Source: Candidatus Brevefilum sp.
Lineage (GTDB): Bacteria; Chloroflexota; Anaerolineae; Anaerolineales; Anaerolineaceae
Direction: 5' to 3'
NCBI GenBank assembly: GCA_007119455.1
Contig: SKPR01000076.1
Coordinates: 1 to 9,826, forward strand
Length of the DNA: 9,826 bases
A program made the translations under genes and the position numbers. Position 1 is the stretch's first letter, and each line of letters starts with the position of its first letter. Shown here one piece after another: positions 1-6,804 of this stretch. A model generated the notes under the pieces. That model saw nothing but the letters and a program-made list of their open reading frames with translations, ran no database searches and was not told the origin of the DNA.

Positions 1-677
1 ACTACCCTCGTGACTGAGTCCGATAACAAGTCTCTTGCATCCTGGTACCCTTTGCTGTCAGGCTTTAGCAAAGGAATTTCATCCTCTGTCAGGATAAGAG
101 TATTACAAAATCGTAAGACCATCTGTCGTTCCTCAAAGGGCACATTCCTGATGTGGGGACCCGGATCAAAAAACACCGGAACCCCATTGGCCTGTGCAAA
201 TTTCATAGCCGCCATGAACGCATCAGCCAGCCGGGTTTCCTGTAAGGTGTAGCCAAAAGCATGAACGGCATCAGCAGAACGAATGGCGTCCTTCCAGCTC
301 TCCTCAAATATCACCTGAGGACCTTCACCAATACGACCAAGAAAAACATGCCGTCCACGTTTATCCGATAGGGTGAAAACCAGTGTGGTCGTGCCAGATG
401 ATTGAACAATGATGTCCCGAGTTTCAATCCCTTTCGTATCAAAGACACCAAGCATCTCTGACCCGTATATGTCTGCACCGACCACGCCTAAAGCGGTCAT
501 GTTGGCACCCAGATGACGTCCGGCAATCAGAAAATTACCTGCACCTCCCGGTTCAAACTGCACCCCATGGACAAGTTGATGATCATCTGGCGAAATCGGC
601 AGGGATTTAACACCAATATTAAAATCCACAACGAGGTCACCCATCGAAACAATTTTGCAATTGATCTCAGGAGTCAC
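1..677 (-). CDS. PfkB/ribokinase-family sugar or nucleoside kinase, second copy (C-terminus beyond the window)
   Basis: Partial gene: 225 codons from a GTG start at 677, open to the left edge. The N-terminal PfkB signature is clear: 'PGGAGNFLIAGRHLG' (residues 43-57) followed by 'VVGADIYGSEML' (65-76). 'FFDPGP' (169-174) and 'LILTEDEIPLL' (194-204) fit the central sheet and the NxxE region, but with Thr in place of the usual Asn. The C-terminal catalytic motif (DTxGAGD type) would lie outside the window. The GTG overlaps the TGA of the upstream kinase (GTGA) and has a GGAGGG a few bases ahead of it; the alternative ATG at 644 has no ribosome binding site, so GTG is preferred. Family members transfer the ATP gamma-phosphate to a hydroxyl of a sugar or nucleoside in the cytoplasm. 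The acceptor cannot be read from the sequence. It is clearly divergent from the kinase directly upstream, so this is not a recent duplication. Confidence 0.88.
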   Translation of the reverse strand, partial: MTPEINCKIVSMGDLVVDFNIGVKSLPISPDDHQLVHGVQFEPGGAGNFLIAGRHLGANMTALGVVGADIYGSEMLGVFDTKGIETRDIIVQSSGTTTLVFTLSDKRGRHVFLGRIGEGPQVIFEESWKDAIRSADAVHAFGYTLQETRLADAFMAAMKFAQANGVPVFFDPGPHIRNVPFEERQMVLRFCNTLILTEDEIPLLKPDSKGYQDARDLLSDSVTRV

Positions 678-1672
678 ACGCCCTCCGCCAACCTGTGCAT
701 AATCTGATCGATACTGGTCTTTTCTTGGTCCCCGATCGGTGATTGACGTCTTTCATCAAGAAAGGCCAGGACTTCCGGGCGTCCGATCCAGGCCGCCCCA
801 TAAACTGTTGTGGCCAGACCACCCAGGGTATTGGCCAGGGTCAGCCCAGCCTCAGGACTGAAACCATGCAAATACCCATAAATCAAACCAGCCGAGAAGG
901 CGTCACCCGCACTGGTGGTGTCAACCACACTGACCGGATAGGCATTGACCTGAACTGATCCCTGGTCCCAACCCAGCAATGCACCTCGAGCACCAAGTTT
1001 GATCGCAACCTGATCAAGGCCATATGCCATTAATCCCTCGAGCTGATCAGAAAAATCGCTGAAGCCTGTCAGCAGCTCTGCCTCACGATCGCCGGTAATC
1101 AAGATAGAAAGATGCGGTAATACTTTTCGGATCGTTTCAGGTTGCAAGACAACCGGATCAAGACCAGTATCCATGCTGATAGGAATGCCAGAAGCAGATG
1201 CCATTTCAAGCAGATGCCAGGCGGTATCGCTTTGTGGTGATTCCAGGAACGCATATCCCGAAAACTGAACCAGGCTGACTTCTTCGAGTAAATCCGGACT
1301 CAGATCACCTGGTTGAATGGATAAGTTCGCACCCCGATAGCTAAACATCGTGCGCTCACCATTGGGTATCACCGCAATAAATATCAGGCCGGTCTTTTGC
1401 CCGGTTTTGATAACAATACTTTGGCCGTTCACACCACCCTGCCGAAGTTTTTTAAAAACAAAATCTGACCAGAGATCATCGCCCACAGCTGCTATCACTG
1501 CAGCAGGCTGACCCAATCGATGCATGACAACAGCGGAATTACAAACCGCCCCGCCCAGATGCATTTCCGTGTGACTGGCATAGGCGTCTCGTCCTGGCTC
1601 AGGGATACCTGGAAGGAGAAACACATTATCAACATTGATATCCCCAAAAAACAACACGGATTTGCCAACCAT
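674..1672 (-). CDS. PfkB/ribokinase-family carbohydrate kinase, first copy
   Basis: 332 residues, a normal full length for the ribokinase family. The N-terminus has the opening strand 'VLFFGDINVDNV' (6-17) with the substrate-binding Asp region, then 'LGGAVCNSAVVMHRLG' (39-54), PfkB signature 1. The C-terminal signature is 'VVDTTSAGDAFSAGLIYGYLHG' in outline: DTTSAGD sits at 251-257, with Asp257 the expected catalytic base. The usual GAGD anion hole reads SAGD. The NxxE motif is 'GDREAELL' (194-201), so its Asn is replaced by Gly. The protein should phosphorylate a sugar or nucleoside released or imported by the upstream genes, but the acceptor is unknown. ATG at 1672 lies 3 nt after the stop of the TrpF-like gene, with GGAGG 11 nt upstream. 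The stop overlaps the GTG of the second kinase. Family assignment is secure; a specific name such as ribokinase would be a guess. Confidence 0.93.
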   Translation of the reverse strand: MVGKSVLFFGDINVDNVFLLPGIPEPGRDAYASHTEMHLGGAVCNSAVVMHRLGQPAAVIAAVGDDLWSDFVFKKLRQGGVNGQSIVIKTGQKTGLIFIAVIPNGERTMFSYRGANLSIQPGDLSPDLLEEVSLVQFSGYAFLESPQSDTAWHLLEMASASGIPISMDTGLDPVVLQPETIRKVLPHLSILITGDREAELLTGFSDFSDQLEGLMAYGLDQVAIKLGARGALLGWDQGSVQVNAYPVSVVDTTSAGDAFSAGLIYGYLHGFSPEAGLTLANTLGGLATTVYGAAWIGRPEVLAFLDERRQSPIGDQEKTSIDQIMHRLAEGV

Positions 1673-1675
1673 TAA

Positions 1676-2350
1676 CTACGCTGCCTCCATAGCCTGGACT
1701 GCTGCAACAAAAGCTGCAACTCGCCGCATATCTTTTTCAACCGGATCACCTGGGATATTGGTATGGGTGTTGGAATCAACACCCCAGGGTTTTACAGTCC
1801 GGATGGCATCCTGGACGTTTTCAGCGCTTAGGCCACCTGCCAGGATGACGGGGATGTCCACCAGATCGACGATCCGGCGACTGATATCCCAATCATGCAC
1901 ATGCCCGGTTGCACCTACACCGGGCATATGGGTGATTTTTGTGTCCAATAAAAACAAATCGCTCACAGGGGCGAAGCGTTCAGCCAGGGACAGACTTTCT
2001 TCTCCACCCACCGGTAACGCCTTCATCAGGCGGATATTGGGTGCTAACCTTTGCCGTAAATCAGCCATGACGGATTCAGGGACATCCTCCACATCCGTAG
2101 ATATGTGAATGATATCCGGTTTAACAGCTTCGGCCATTCTCATGATCTCATCAACCTCTGTGGCCATCGTCAGAGCCACAGCTGTCGTCTCTTTCGGTAG
2201 CGCAGTCCTCAGGGCAGCCGCTTCACTAAAAGTCAATTCACCGGGCACGAGGTCGTAACGTCCGGCCACAAAACCAATCTGATCAACACCCATTTCTGCT
2301 GCAGAAACAGCTTCATCAATAACGGTAAATGCATAAATCTGAATGATCAT
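1676..2350 (-). CDS. TrpF-like (phosphoribosylanthranilate isomerase-fold) protein lacking the catalytic Cys
   Basis: 224 residues, the length of a single-domain TrpF (beta/alpha)8 barrel. Landmarks resemble the TrpF family in order: first strand 'IQIYAFTVIDEA' (3-14, where TrpF has KICGLT..EDA), 'GVDQIGFV' (21-28), 'FLLDTK' (133-138), 'GATGHVHDWD' (146-155, like GGTG..FDW), 'VILAGGLSAENVQDAI' (168-183) and 'KPWGVDSNTHTN' (187-198, like PWGVDVSSGVE). In true TrpF the Cys of KICG is the general base and the Asp of LLDT the general acid. Here Asp136 is kept but the Cys position is Tyr6, and the phosphate-binding SSG loop is also altered. I therefore do not call it trpF, and no other trp gene is nearby. 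An isomerase or other reaction on a phosphorylated riboside from the neighbouring kinases is inferred. ATG at 2350 overlaps the amidohydrolase stop (ATGA); there is no good ribosome binding site close by, so translation probably depends on coupling. Confidence 0.85.
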   Translation of the reverse strand: MIIQIYAFTVIDEAVSAAEMGVDQIGFVAGRYDLVPGELTFSEAAALRTALPKETTAVALTMATEVDEIMRMAEAVKPDIIHISTDVEDVPESVMADLRQRLAPNIRLMKALPVGGEESLSLAERFAPVSDLFLLDTKITHMPGVGATGHVHDWDISRRIVDLVDIPVILAGGLSAENVQDAIRTVKPWGVDSNTHTNIPGDPVEKDMRRVAAFVAAVQAMEAA

Positions 2351-3672
2351 GTTGGATATACGGCTACCTTTCTGCCAGGAACCCGGGTGACCAGTTTCTC
2401 AAGTCTGCCCTCAACCTCCTGCTTGATTTGATCTTTATTAAGGGTTAAGTGTTGTCGGCCTTGCAGCAATATCTGGCCATCACAGATGACCGTATCAACA
2501 TCCGTAGCAGAGGATGCATAAACCAAATTTGCTGCAATATTAAGGCGGGGGATCTGGGAGGCACGATCCTGGCGGATCAGAACAATATCGGCCAGGTTGC
2601 CCGGCTTCAGGTTTCCTAATTCTGAATGGCGGCATACATTCGCCCCACCAAGAAAGGCTATGCGAAGGATATCATCCAGGGGCATTGATCGCGCATCTCC
2701 CTCGACAATCTTCTGTGTCAACCCCATGAGCCGCATCTGCTCATAGAGATCCAGTGTGCTGTTACTGGCTGCGCCATCACTGGCCAGGCCAATCGGAATT
2801 TGATTGTCCAGATACGGTTGCAGTGAACCCAGCTCCAACCCTGCACGCATATAAGTCTTTGGCGCATGACCTATCCCGGCGGGATGATTGCGCAAAAGCA
2901 CAAGATCTTCTTCTTCAGGAAACAGGCAATGTGCCAGGATTGTGGGTCTTTCGAGTATCCCGGTTTCTTCCAACAACCTGATCGGTGTCATCCCATATTT
3001 TTGCCGGGATAAGGCAACCTGCTCCTTTGTCTCAGAAACATGCAGGTGAATACCGACATCTAATTCCACAGCTTTTTGTGCGCAGGTTTTTAAAAATTCT
3101 GGGCCACATAAATAGGGAGAATGTGGGCCAAGCCACGTCCGGATGCGGTCATTCGCCTGGCCCTGCCAGCGCGTGATAAACGCTGTGGTTTCATCCAGTT
3201 TCTCCAACCCTTCATGCTCAAACACCGCCCAGGCCAGGTCACCGCGAATCCCTGATTTCTGAATGGCTTCAGCTACAGAGTCCATAAAAAAATAGTGATC
3301 GGCCACACAGGTAATTCCTGCTTCAATCATCTCAGCAATGCCCAGCATTGCGCCCCAATAAACATCCTCGGGAGTCAGGTTGGATTCCATGGGAAATATG
3401 TAGTCATTGAACCATTCTTCCAGGGGAACATCTTCTGCCACACCACGAAACAGTACCATTGGCACATGGGCATGGGTGTTGATCATCCCGGGCACAGCTA
3501 ACATTCCACCAGCATCTATCACCTTGATGTCTGGATTTGACTGCCATTCTCCGGTTGGGTAGATGGCCTCTATCCGATTTTCTTCAACCCGAATGTTGTG
3601 ATGAATTAAGAATTCAGGCTGACCGTTATTAAATTGCAAGACATCACAATCTCTGACCAGTAATCCTGCCAT
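2347..3672 (-). CDS. Metal-dependent amidohydrolase, MTA/SAH deaminase (SsnA/AtzA-like) group
   Basis: 441 residues, full length for the cytosine deaminase-like branch of the amidohydrolase superfamily. The metal and catalytic residues of hydrolytic deaminases are visible: 'PGMINTHAH' with His67/His69, 'IHLHVSETKEQ' with His211 and Glu214, 'LAHCLF' with His248, and 'GLASDGAASNSTLDLYEQM' with Asp299. 'RGVAEDVPLEEWFNDYIFPME' in outline (76-96) and 'PHSPYLC' (183-189) resemble the methylthioadenosine/S-adenosylhomocysteine deaminases (TM0936 type). One segment departs from that group: 'GHAPKTYMRAG' (268-278) instead of the usual HxPxSNxKL, which helps shape the substrate pocket. Deamination of a purine-like base or nucleoside is the likely reaction; the exact substrate is open, and other hydrolytic chemistry (for example ring opening) is possible. 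The start is 3 nt after the glycohydrolase stop, with only a distant AAGGA. The stop overlaps the next start. Confidence 0.9.
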   Translation of the reverse strand: MAGLLVRDCDVLQFNNGQPEFLIHHNIRVEENRIEAIYPTGEWQSNPDIKVIDAGGMLAVPGMINTHAHVPMVLFRGVAEDVPLEEWFNDYIFPMESNLTPEDVYWGAMLGIAEMIEAGITCVADHYFFMDSVAEAIQKSGIRGDLAWAVFEHEGLEKLDETTAFITRWQGQANDRIRTWLGPHSPYLCGPEFLKTCAQKAVELDVGIHLHVSETKEQVALSRQKYGMTPIRLLEETGILERPTILAHCLFPEEEDLVLLRNHPAGIGHAPKTYMRAGLELGSLQPYLDNQIPIGLASDGAASNSTLDLYEQMRLMGLTQKIVEGDARSMPLDDILRIAFLGGANVCRHSELGNLKPGNLADIVLIRQDRASQIPRLNIAANLVYASSATDVDTVICDGQILLQGRQHLTLNKDQIKQEVEGRLEKLVTRVPGRKVAVYPT

Positions 3673-3675
3673 GGA

Positions 3676-4683
3676 TCAATTATTCCTTTTTATTGCAATT
3701 TGATATAAGCCCGTCGTGAGGGTATCAAAATCTAGCCAGGTGTTAGCGTTTCTTAATGTTTGGATATGTTGTGGGTCAAATGCCTGGATTCCTTTCCAGG
3801 CGCCAGCCACCGCACAAGCCATGGCAGCAACTGTATCCGCATCACCGGAGAGGGCTGCAGCATAAATTGCTGTTAGTTCCGGGTCACCCTCTGCAAGAAC
3901 CAAAATACCAAAAGCAGCAGGAACCGATTCGCTCATGGCCAGTGATGTACCAACCAAATCGTACACATCCTGCAGACGCTCACGAACCGGCTTATCACTT
4001 GACACCAGGTCAACAGCCAATTCAATCCGGCGTGGGATAGAAGCACCCAGCCATGTGTAACCATGTTGGCGACCGGCTTTCCCAGCTTCAATGCCGGCCT
4101 GAACGATATCTTCCAATGTGCTGCCTTCAGAAAGTGCGCGGGCAATTGCGCCGGCAATAGCTGCAGCTCCGGAAATGGCCACATCGGTGTTATGACTGGG
4201 AATACAGGATATTGCAGCGTCATGAACAGCCTGATCCATATTTCCGGGGTTGATTAAACCGATAGGCGACACCCGCATAGCTGCACCATTGGTGTCACCA
4301 AACCGTCCAACCTCATTGAGATTATCCCCACGCATGATAGCCTGGATCGCACGGCGGCTCGAGGGACCAACGTAAGGGCTTTCGTCTCCACCAATCCGCC
4401 GGTACCAGTTAACCAAAGCTTTCCCAATACCTTCAGCCGTAACTGACCCTTCCGCAATAATTACCTCGGCAATCGCAGCAGCCTGCTCGGTATCATCCGT
4501 AACCTGGCCGGCTTTCAAGCTGTGATGAACAGGATGCGTGTCAGGTCCATCCAAAAATCGTTCAATGTAACCGCCGTAATAATCCCAGGTTTGCTGTGGG
4601 TAGAGGAGTGCTGGCATAGCCCAGGCATCACCAAAAGCCTGGCCAAAAAAACCGCCTACAATCTTATCTTTTAATGAGATCAT
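3676..4683 (-). CDS. ADP-ribosylglycohydrolase (DraG/ARH)-fold hydrolase, probable N-glycosidase of the nucleoside operon
   Basis: 335 residues of the ADP-ribosyl-crystallin J1 / DraG family, whose all-helical fold carries a binuclear Mg site. The N-terminus 'IVGGFFGQAFGDAWAMP' (8-24) matches the family opening. Metal-binding motifs are intact: 'QVTDDTEQA' with Asp63/Asp64, and 'SGDADTVAAMACAVAGA' (279-295) with Asp281 and Asp283. 'FGDTNGAAMRVSPIG' (128-142) and 'SHNTDVAISGAAAIAGA' (163-179) are also typical. Classic members remove ADP-ribose from proteins or cleave ADP-ribose derivatives. This one lies between a nucleoside-type importer and kinases, as YegU does in E. coli yegTUV, so hydrolysis of an N-glycosidic bond of an imported small molecule is a better inference than protein de-ADP-ribosylation. 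No partner ADP-ribosyltransferase or dinitrogenase reductase gene is in the window. ATG overlaps the permease stop (ATGA), with only a weak GGTGG upstream. Confidence 0.9.
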   Translation of the reverse strand: MISLKDKIVGGFFGQAFGDAWAMPALLYPQQTWDYYGGYIERFLDGPDTHPVHHSLKAGQVTDDTEQAAAIAEVIIAEGSVTAEGIGKALVNWYRRIGGDESPYVGPSSRRAIQAIMRGDNLNEVGRFGDTNGAAMRVSPIGLINPGNMDQAVHDAAISCIPSHNTDVAISGAAAIAGAIARALSEGSTLEDIVQAGIEAGKAGRQHGYTWLGASIPRRIELAVDLVSSDKPVRERLQDVYDLVGTSLAMSESVPAAFGILVLAEGDPELTAIYAAALSGDADTVAAMACAVAGAWKGIQAFDPQHIQTLRNANTWLDFDTLTTGLYQIAIKRNN

Positions 4684-5657
4684 AAACCGCCACCAGAACC
4701 CATTTCAGCCTGCTGCTGTTCATAGAATTTCCTCTGCCGGTCACGTTTAATCGCCTGTTCACGCAGGTTATAAATCACAAGAGCCAGAATTGTGACGACA
4801 TAAGGGATGGTCTGCACAAGTTGGGAGGGAACCCTGAGCGATCCAAGCTGGTGTGAAAGCGCATCAGCAAAACCAAATAAGATTGCTGCTGCCAAGGTCC
4901 CCCAGGGCTTTCTTCCACCCAGATAGACGGCTGCCAGGGCGATAAAGCCGCGCCCGGCGGTCATTTCCCTCTGGAAAAACGACAGGTAAGCCATTGACAT
5001 GGTCAGACCACCAAATGATGCCAGGAAACCAGAAATCAATAAGGCGATCATCCGGGTTCGGTTAACATTAATGCCCATTGTTTCAGCAGCATCTGGGTTC
5101 TCACCAACCGCCCGAAGATGGCTGCCCCAAGGGGTCCGGTAAAGATACACTGCTACCAGCCAGGTGAGCAGGAAGGCAATCCACACAAAAACATGTTGTC
5201 CGCTGATAACTCGACCAATAAAGGGGATGTCCTGAATAAAAGGTAGATGAATATTCGGTACGGTCCCGCTGGCCAGAGATTGTGAATTACCCTTGTCACC
5301 CGTCAGCACAAATAACAGGAATATTGTCCCACCGGTAGCAAGGATGTTAATGGCAATCCCCGCCAGGATGATATCTGTTTTCATATGAAGATGGAACCAT
5401 CCCAGGACATATGAAATCAGGATACCGCTGATGACCCCAGCAATCACCCCCAGACCCACACTACCTGAATATGCTGAAACGATCACACCCGTAAAAGCAG
5501 AGACCAGCATGATCCCTTCCAGGGCGATATTAATGGCACCAGAAAGATCAGTTATCAAACCGCCAAGCGCTGGCAAAATAAGAGGTGTGCTGATCCGTAA
5601 GACACTGGCTAAAAAAGCTGCACTAAAAATACTTCGAAGAACGACATCAAATGACAT
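4680..5657 (-). CDS. Nucleoside-type ABC importer permease, second subunit (BPD_transp_2; NupQ/YufQ-like)
   Basis: 325 residues, an inner-membrane protein with about eight or more hydrophobic segments. It carries the landmarks of the second permease of BMP-type nucleoside importers: 'TPLILPALGGLITDLSG' (24-40) followed by 'AINIALEGIML' (41-51), the cytoplasmic coupling segment 'RTPWGSHLRAVGENPDAAE' (174-192) and 'GRGFIALAAVYLGGRKPWG' (235-253). The C-terminus (about 299-325) is a charged, Gln/Gly-rich cytoplasmic tail. It should pair with the permease encoded just upstream to form the membrane channel. The ATG comes 1 nt after that gene's stop, with AGGAGG 5 nt ahead. Its own stop overlaps the start of the glycohydrolase gene, which ties transporter and enzymes to one transcript. 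Confidence 0.94.
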   Translation of the reverse strand: MSFDVVLRSIFSAAFLASVLRISTPLILPALGGLITDLSGAINIALEGIMLVSAFTGVIVSAYSGSVGLGVIAGVISGILISYVLGWFHLHMKTDIILAGIAINILATGGTIFLLFVLTGDKGNSQSLASGTVPNIHLPFIQDIPFIGRVISGQHVFVWIAFLLTWLVAVYLYRTPWGSHLRAVGENPDAAETMGINVNRTRMIALLISGFLASFGGLTMSMAYLSFFQREMTAGRGFIALAAVYLGGRKPWGTLAAAILFGFADALSHQLGSLRVPSQLVQTIPYVVTILALVIYNLREQAIKRDRQRKFYEQQQAEMGSGGGL

Positions 5658-5658
5658 T

Positions 5659-6804
5659 TTATCCTCCTTCCTCGAGGGCAGGTTTTTCTGAGTTCATTGA
5701 GAGATTATTATTAGCCCTGGCTGCATTCACACGCTGCTGGATGATGGGCAGAACACGTTCAGCTGTCACCAAGAGGATAATGATCGCCTGAATCACCAGA
5801 ACCATCTCCCGGGAGACATCGCTGGTACGTTCCATAATATCCGCACCTGCCCGTAAATAACCGTAAGCCAGCGCCGCAAACGGAACAGCAATCGGGTTGT
5901 TCCGAGCTAGCAAGGCCACAACAATGCCCTCAAAAGCAATTCCGATGGTAATGTTCGCAATCAATTTCTCATGGATGCCCATCCCCAGATGCGCACCTGC
6001 CAAACCGGAAACAATGCCGCTGACAGCAAAAGCAAGCACAATCGTTTTCTTGGTATTAATGCCGCCATAACTTGCAAATTTGCTGTTTGCACCCAGCATT
6101 CGTAATTCGTAACCATATGGTGTCCGGTACATCACATACCAGGTCAGGATCACAACAGCGATTGCTATATAGAGCATTATCGTGATATTCGCCCGCCGTG
6201 AGAAAAGTTCATAAGCTTCTGCCAGGAAAGGCACATTCGGAATAAAGGTTGGTAAAATGCCTTCCTTTGGGAAAAAATCCGAAGCATTATAACCGGCGCC
6301 CTCCGGCTTGATATGGAAGATCAGAAAATAATCATACAGCCGTAAGGCAATGGCATTCAACATCAACGTGGATACGATTTCGTTGGCATTCAAATGCGCT
6401 TTGAGATAACCAGGTAAGGCCCCAAACAGGTATCCCACAACCATTGCTGCAATCAGTGCCAATGGAATTCTGAGAATTGCTGGTAGTGGCACAAAGAGTG
6501 AAATCGAACCGGAAACAAGAGCACCAAGAAGCATCTGACCTTCCTGGCCTAAACTGAATAAATTGGCTTTAAAAACCAACGCTACAGACAATCCCAACAA
6601 GGTCAACGTGATTGTTTCTTTGATCCATTCACCGGTTCGGTTAATCCGTGTAAGCGGACCAGTCAAGAAAGCCTGATATGCGCCTACCGGGTCATCACTA
6701 ACCAGGAGGGTGATGATAAAACCTAAACCAAGTGAAATGGTGATCGCCAATAAAATTCTTAAAAACTCTCGGACAAAAGGCTTCATATAGAGTTTACGGA
6801 TCAT
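5659..6804 (-). CDS. Nucleoside-type ABC importer permease, first subunit (BPD_transp_2; NupP/YufP-like)
   Basis: 381 residues, a polytopic inner-membrane protein. Hydrophobic segments are visible around 15-34, 64-80, 111-131, 207-226, 254-274, 283-299 and 333-348. Diagnostic stretches of this family are 'GLSVALVFKANLFSLGQEGQ' (71-90), 'NANEIVSTLMLN' (139-150 region), the coupling segment 'RTPYGYELRMLGAN' (227-240) and 'AFEGIVVALLARNNPIAVP' (290-308). It is longer than the second permease, as is normal for these pairs, and has a large extracytoplasmic loop around 164-200. The start ATG overlaps the ATPase stop (ATGA) and is preceded by GGAGG with a good spacing. It forms the transmembrane heterodimer with the product of the next gene. 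The substrate class comes from the family and the neighbouring BMP lipoprotein; individual members import purine nucleosides, pyrimidine nucleosides or both. Confidence 0.94.
   Translation of the reverse strand: MIRKLYMKPFVREFLRILLAITISLGLGFIITLLVSDDPVGAYQAFLTGPLTRINRTGEWIKETITLTLLGLSVALVFKANLFSLGQEGQMLLGALVSGSISLFVPLPAILRIPLALIAAMVVGYLFGALPGYLKAHLNANEIVSTLMLNAIALRLYDYFLIFHIKPEGAGYNASDFFPKEGILPTFIPNVPFLAEAYELFSRRANITIMLYIAIAVVILTWYVMYRTPYGYELRMLGANSKFASYGGINTKKTIVLAFAVSGIVSGLAGAHLGMGIHEKLIANITIGIAFEGIVVALLARNNPIAVPFAALAYGYLRAGADIMERTSDVSREMVLVIQAIIILLVTAERVLPIIQQRVNAARANNNLSMNSEKPALEEGG

Noticed and set aside
642..644. ATG at 644 as start of the second kinase
   Set aside because: No Shine-Dalgarno precedes it, whereas the GTG at 677 has GGAGGG and the GTGA overlap typical of this operon.
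1635..2108. 157-codon plus-strand open frame opposite the TrpF-like gene
   Set aside because: It is antisense to a well-supported gene with family motifs, has a low-complexity Ser/Thr/Arg-rich product, and resembles no family I know.
1676..2350. Naming the TrpF-like gene trpF
   Set aside because: The catalytic Cys is absent, the phosphate loop differs, and no tryptophan biosynthesis gene is adjacent.
3933..4457. Minus-strand alternative frames (96 and 67 codons) inside the glycohydrolase gene
   Set aside because: They overlap the frame that carries every family motif, and no frameshift is needed to explain that gene.
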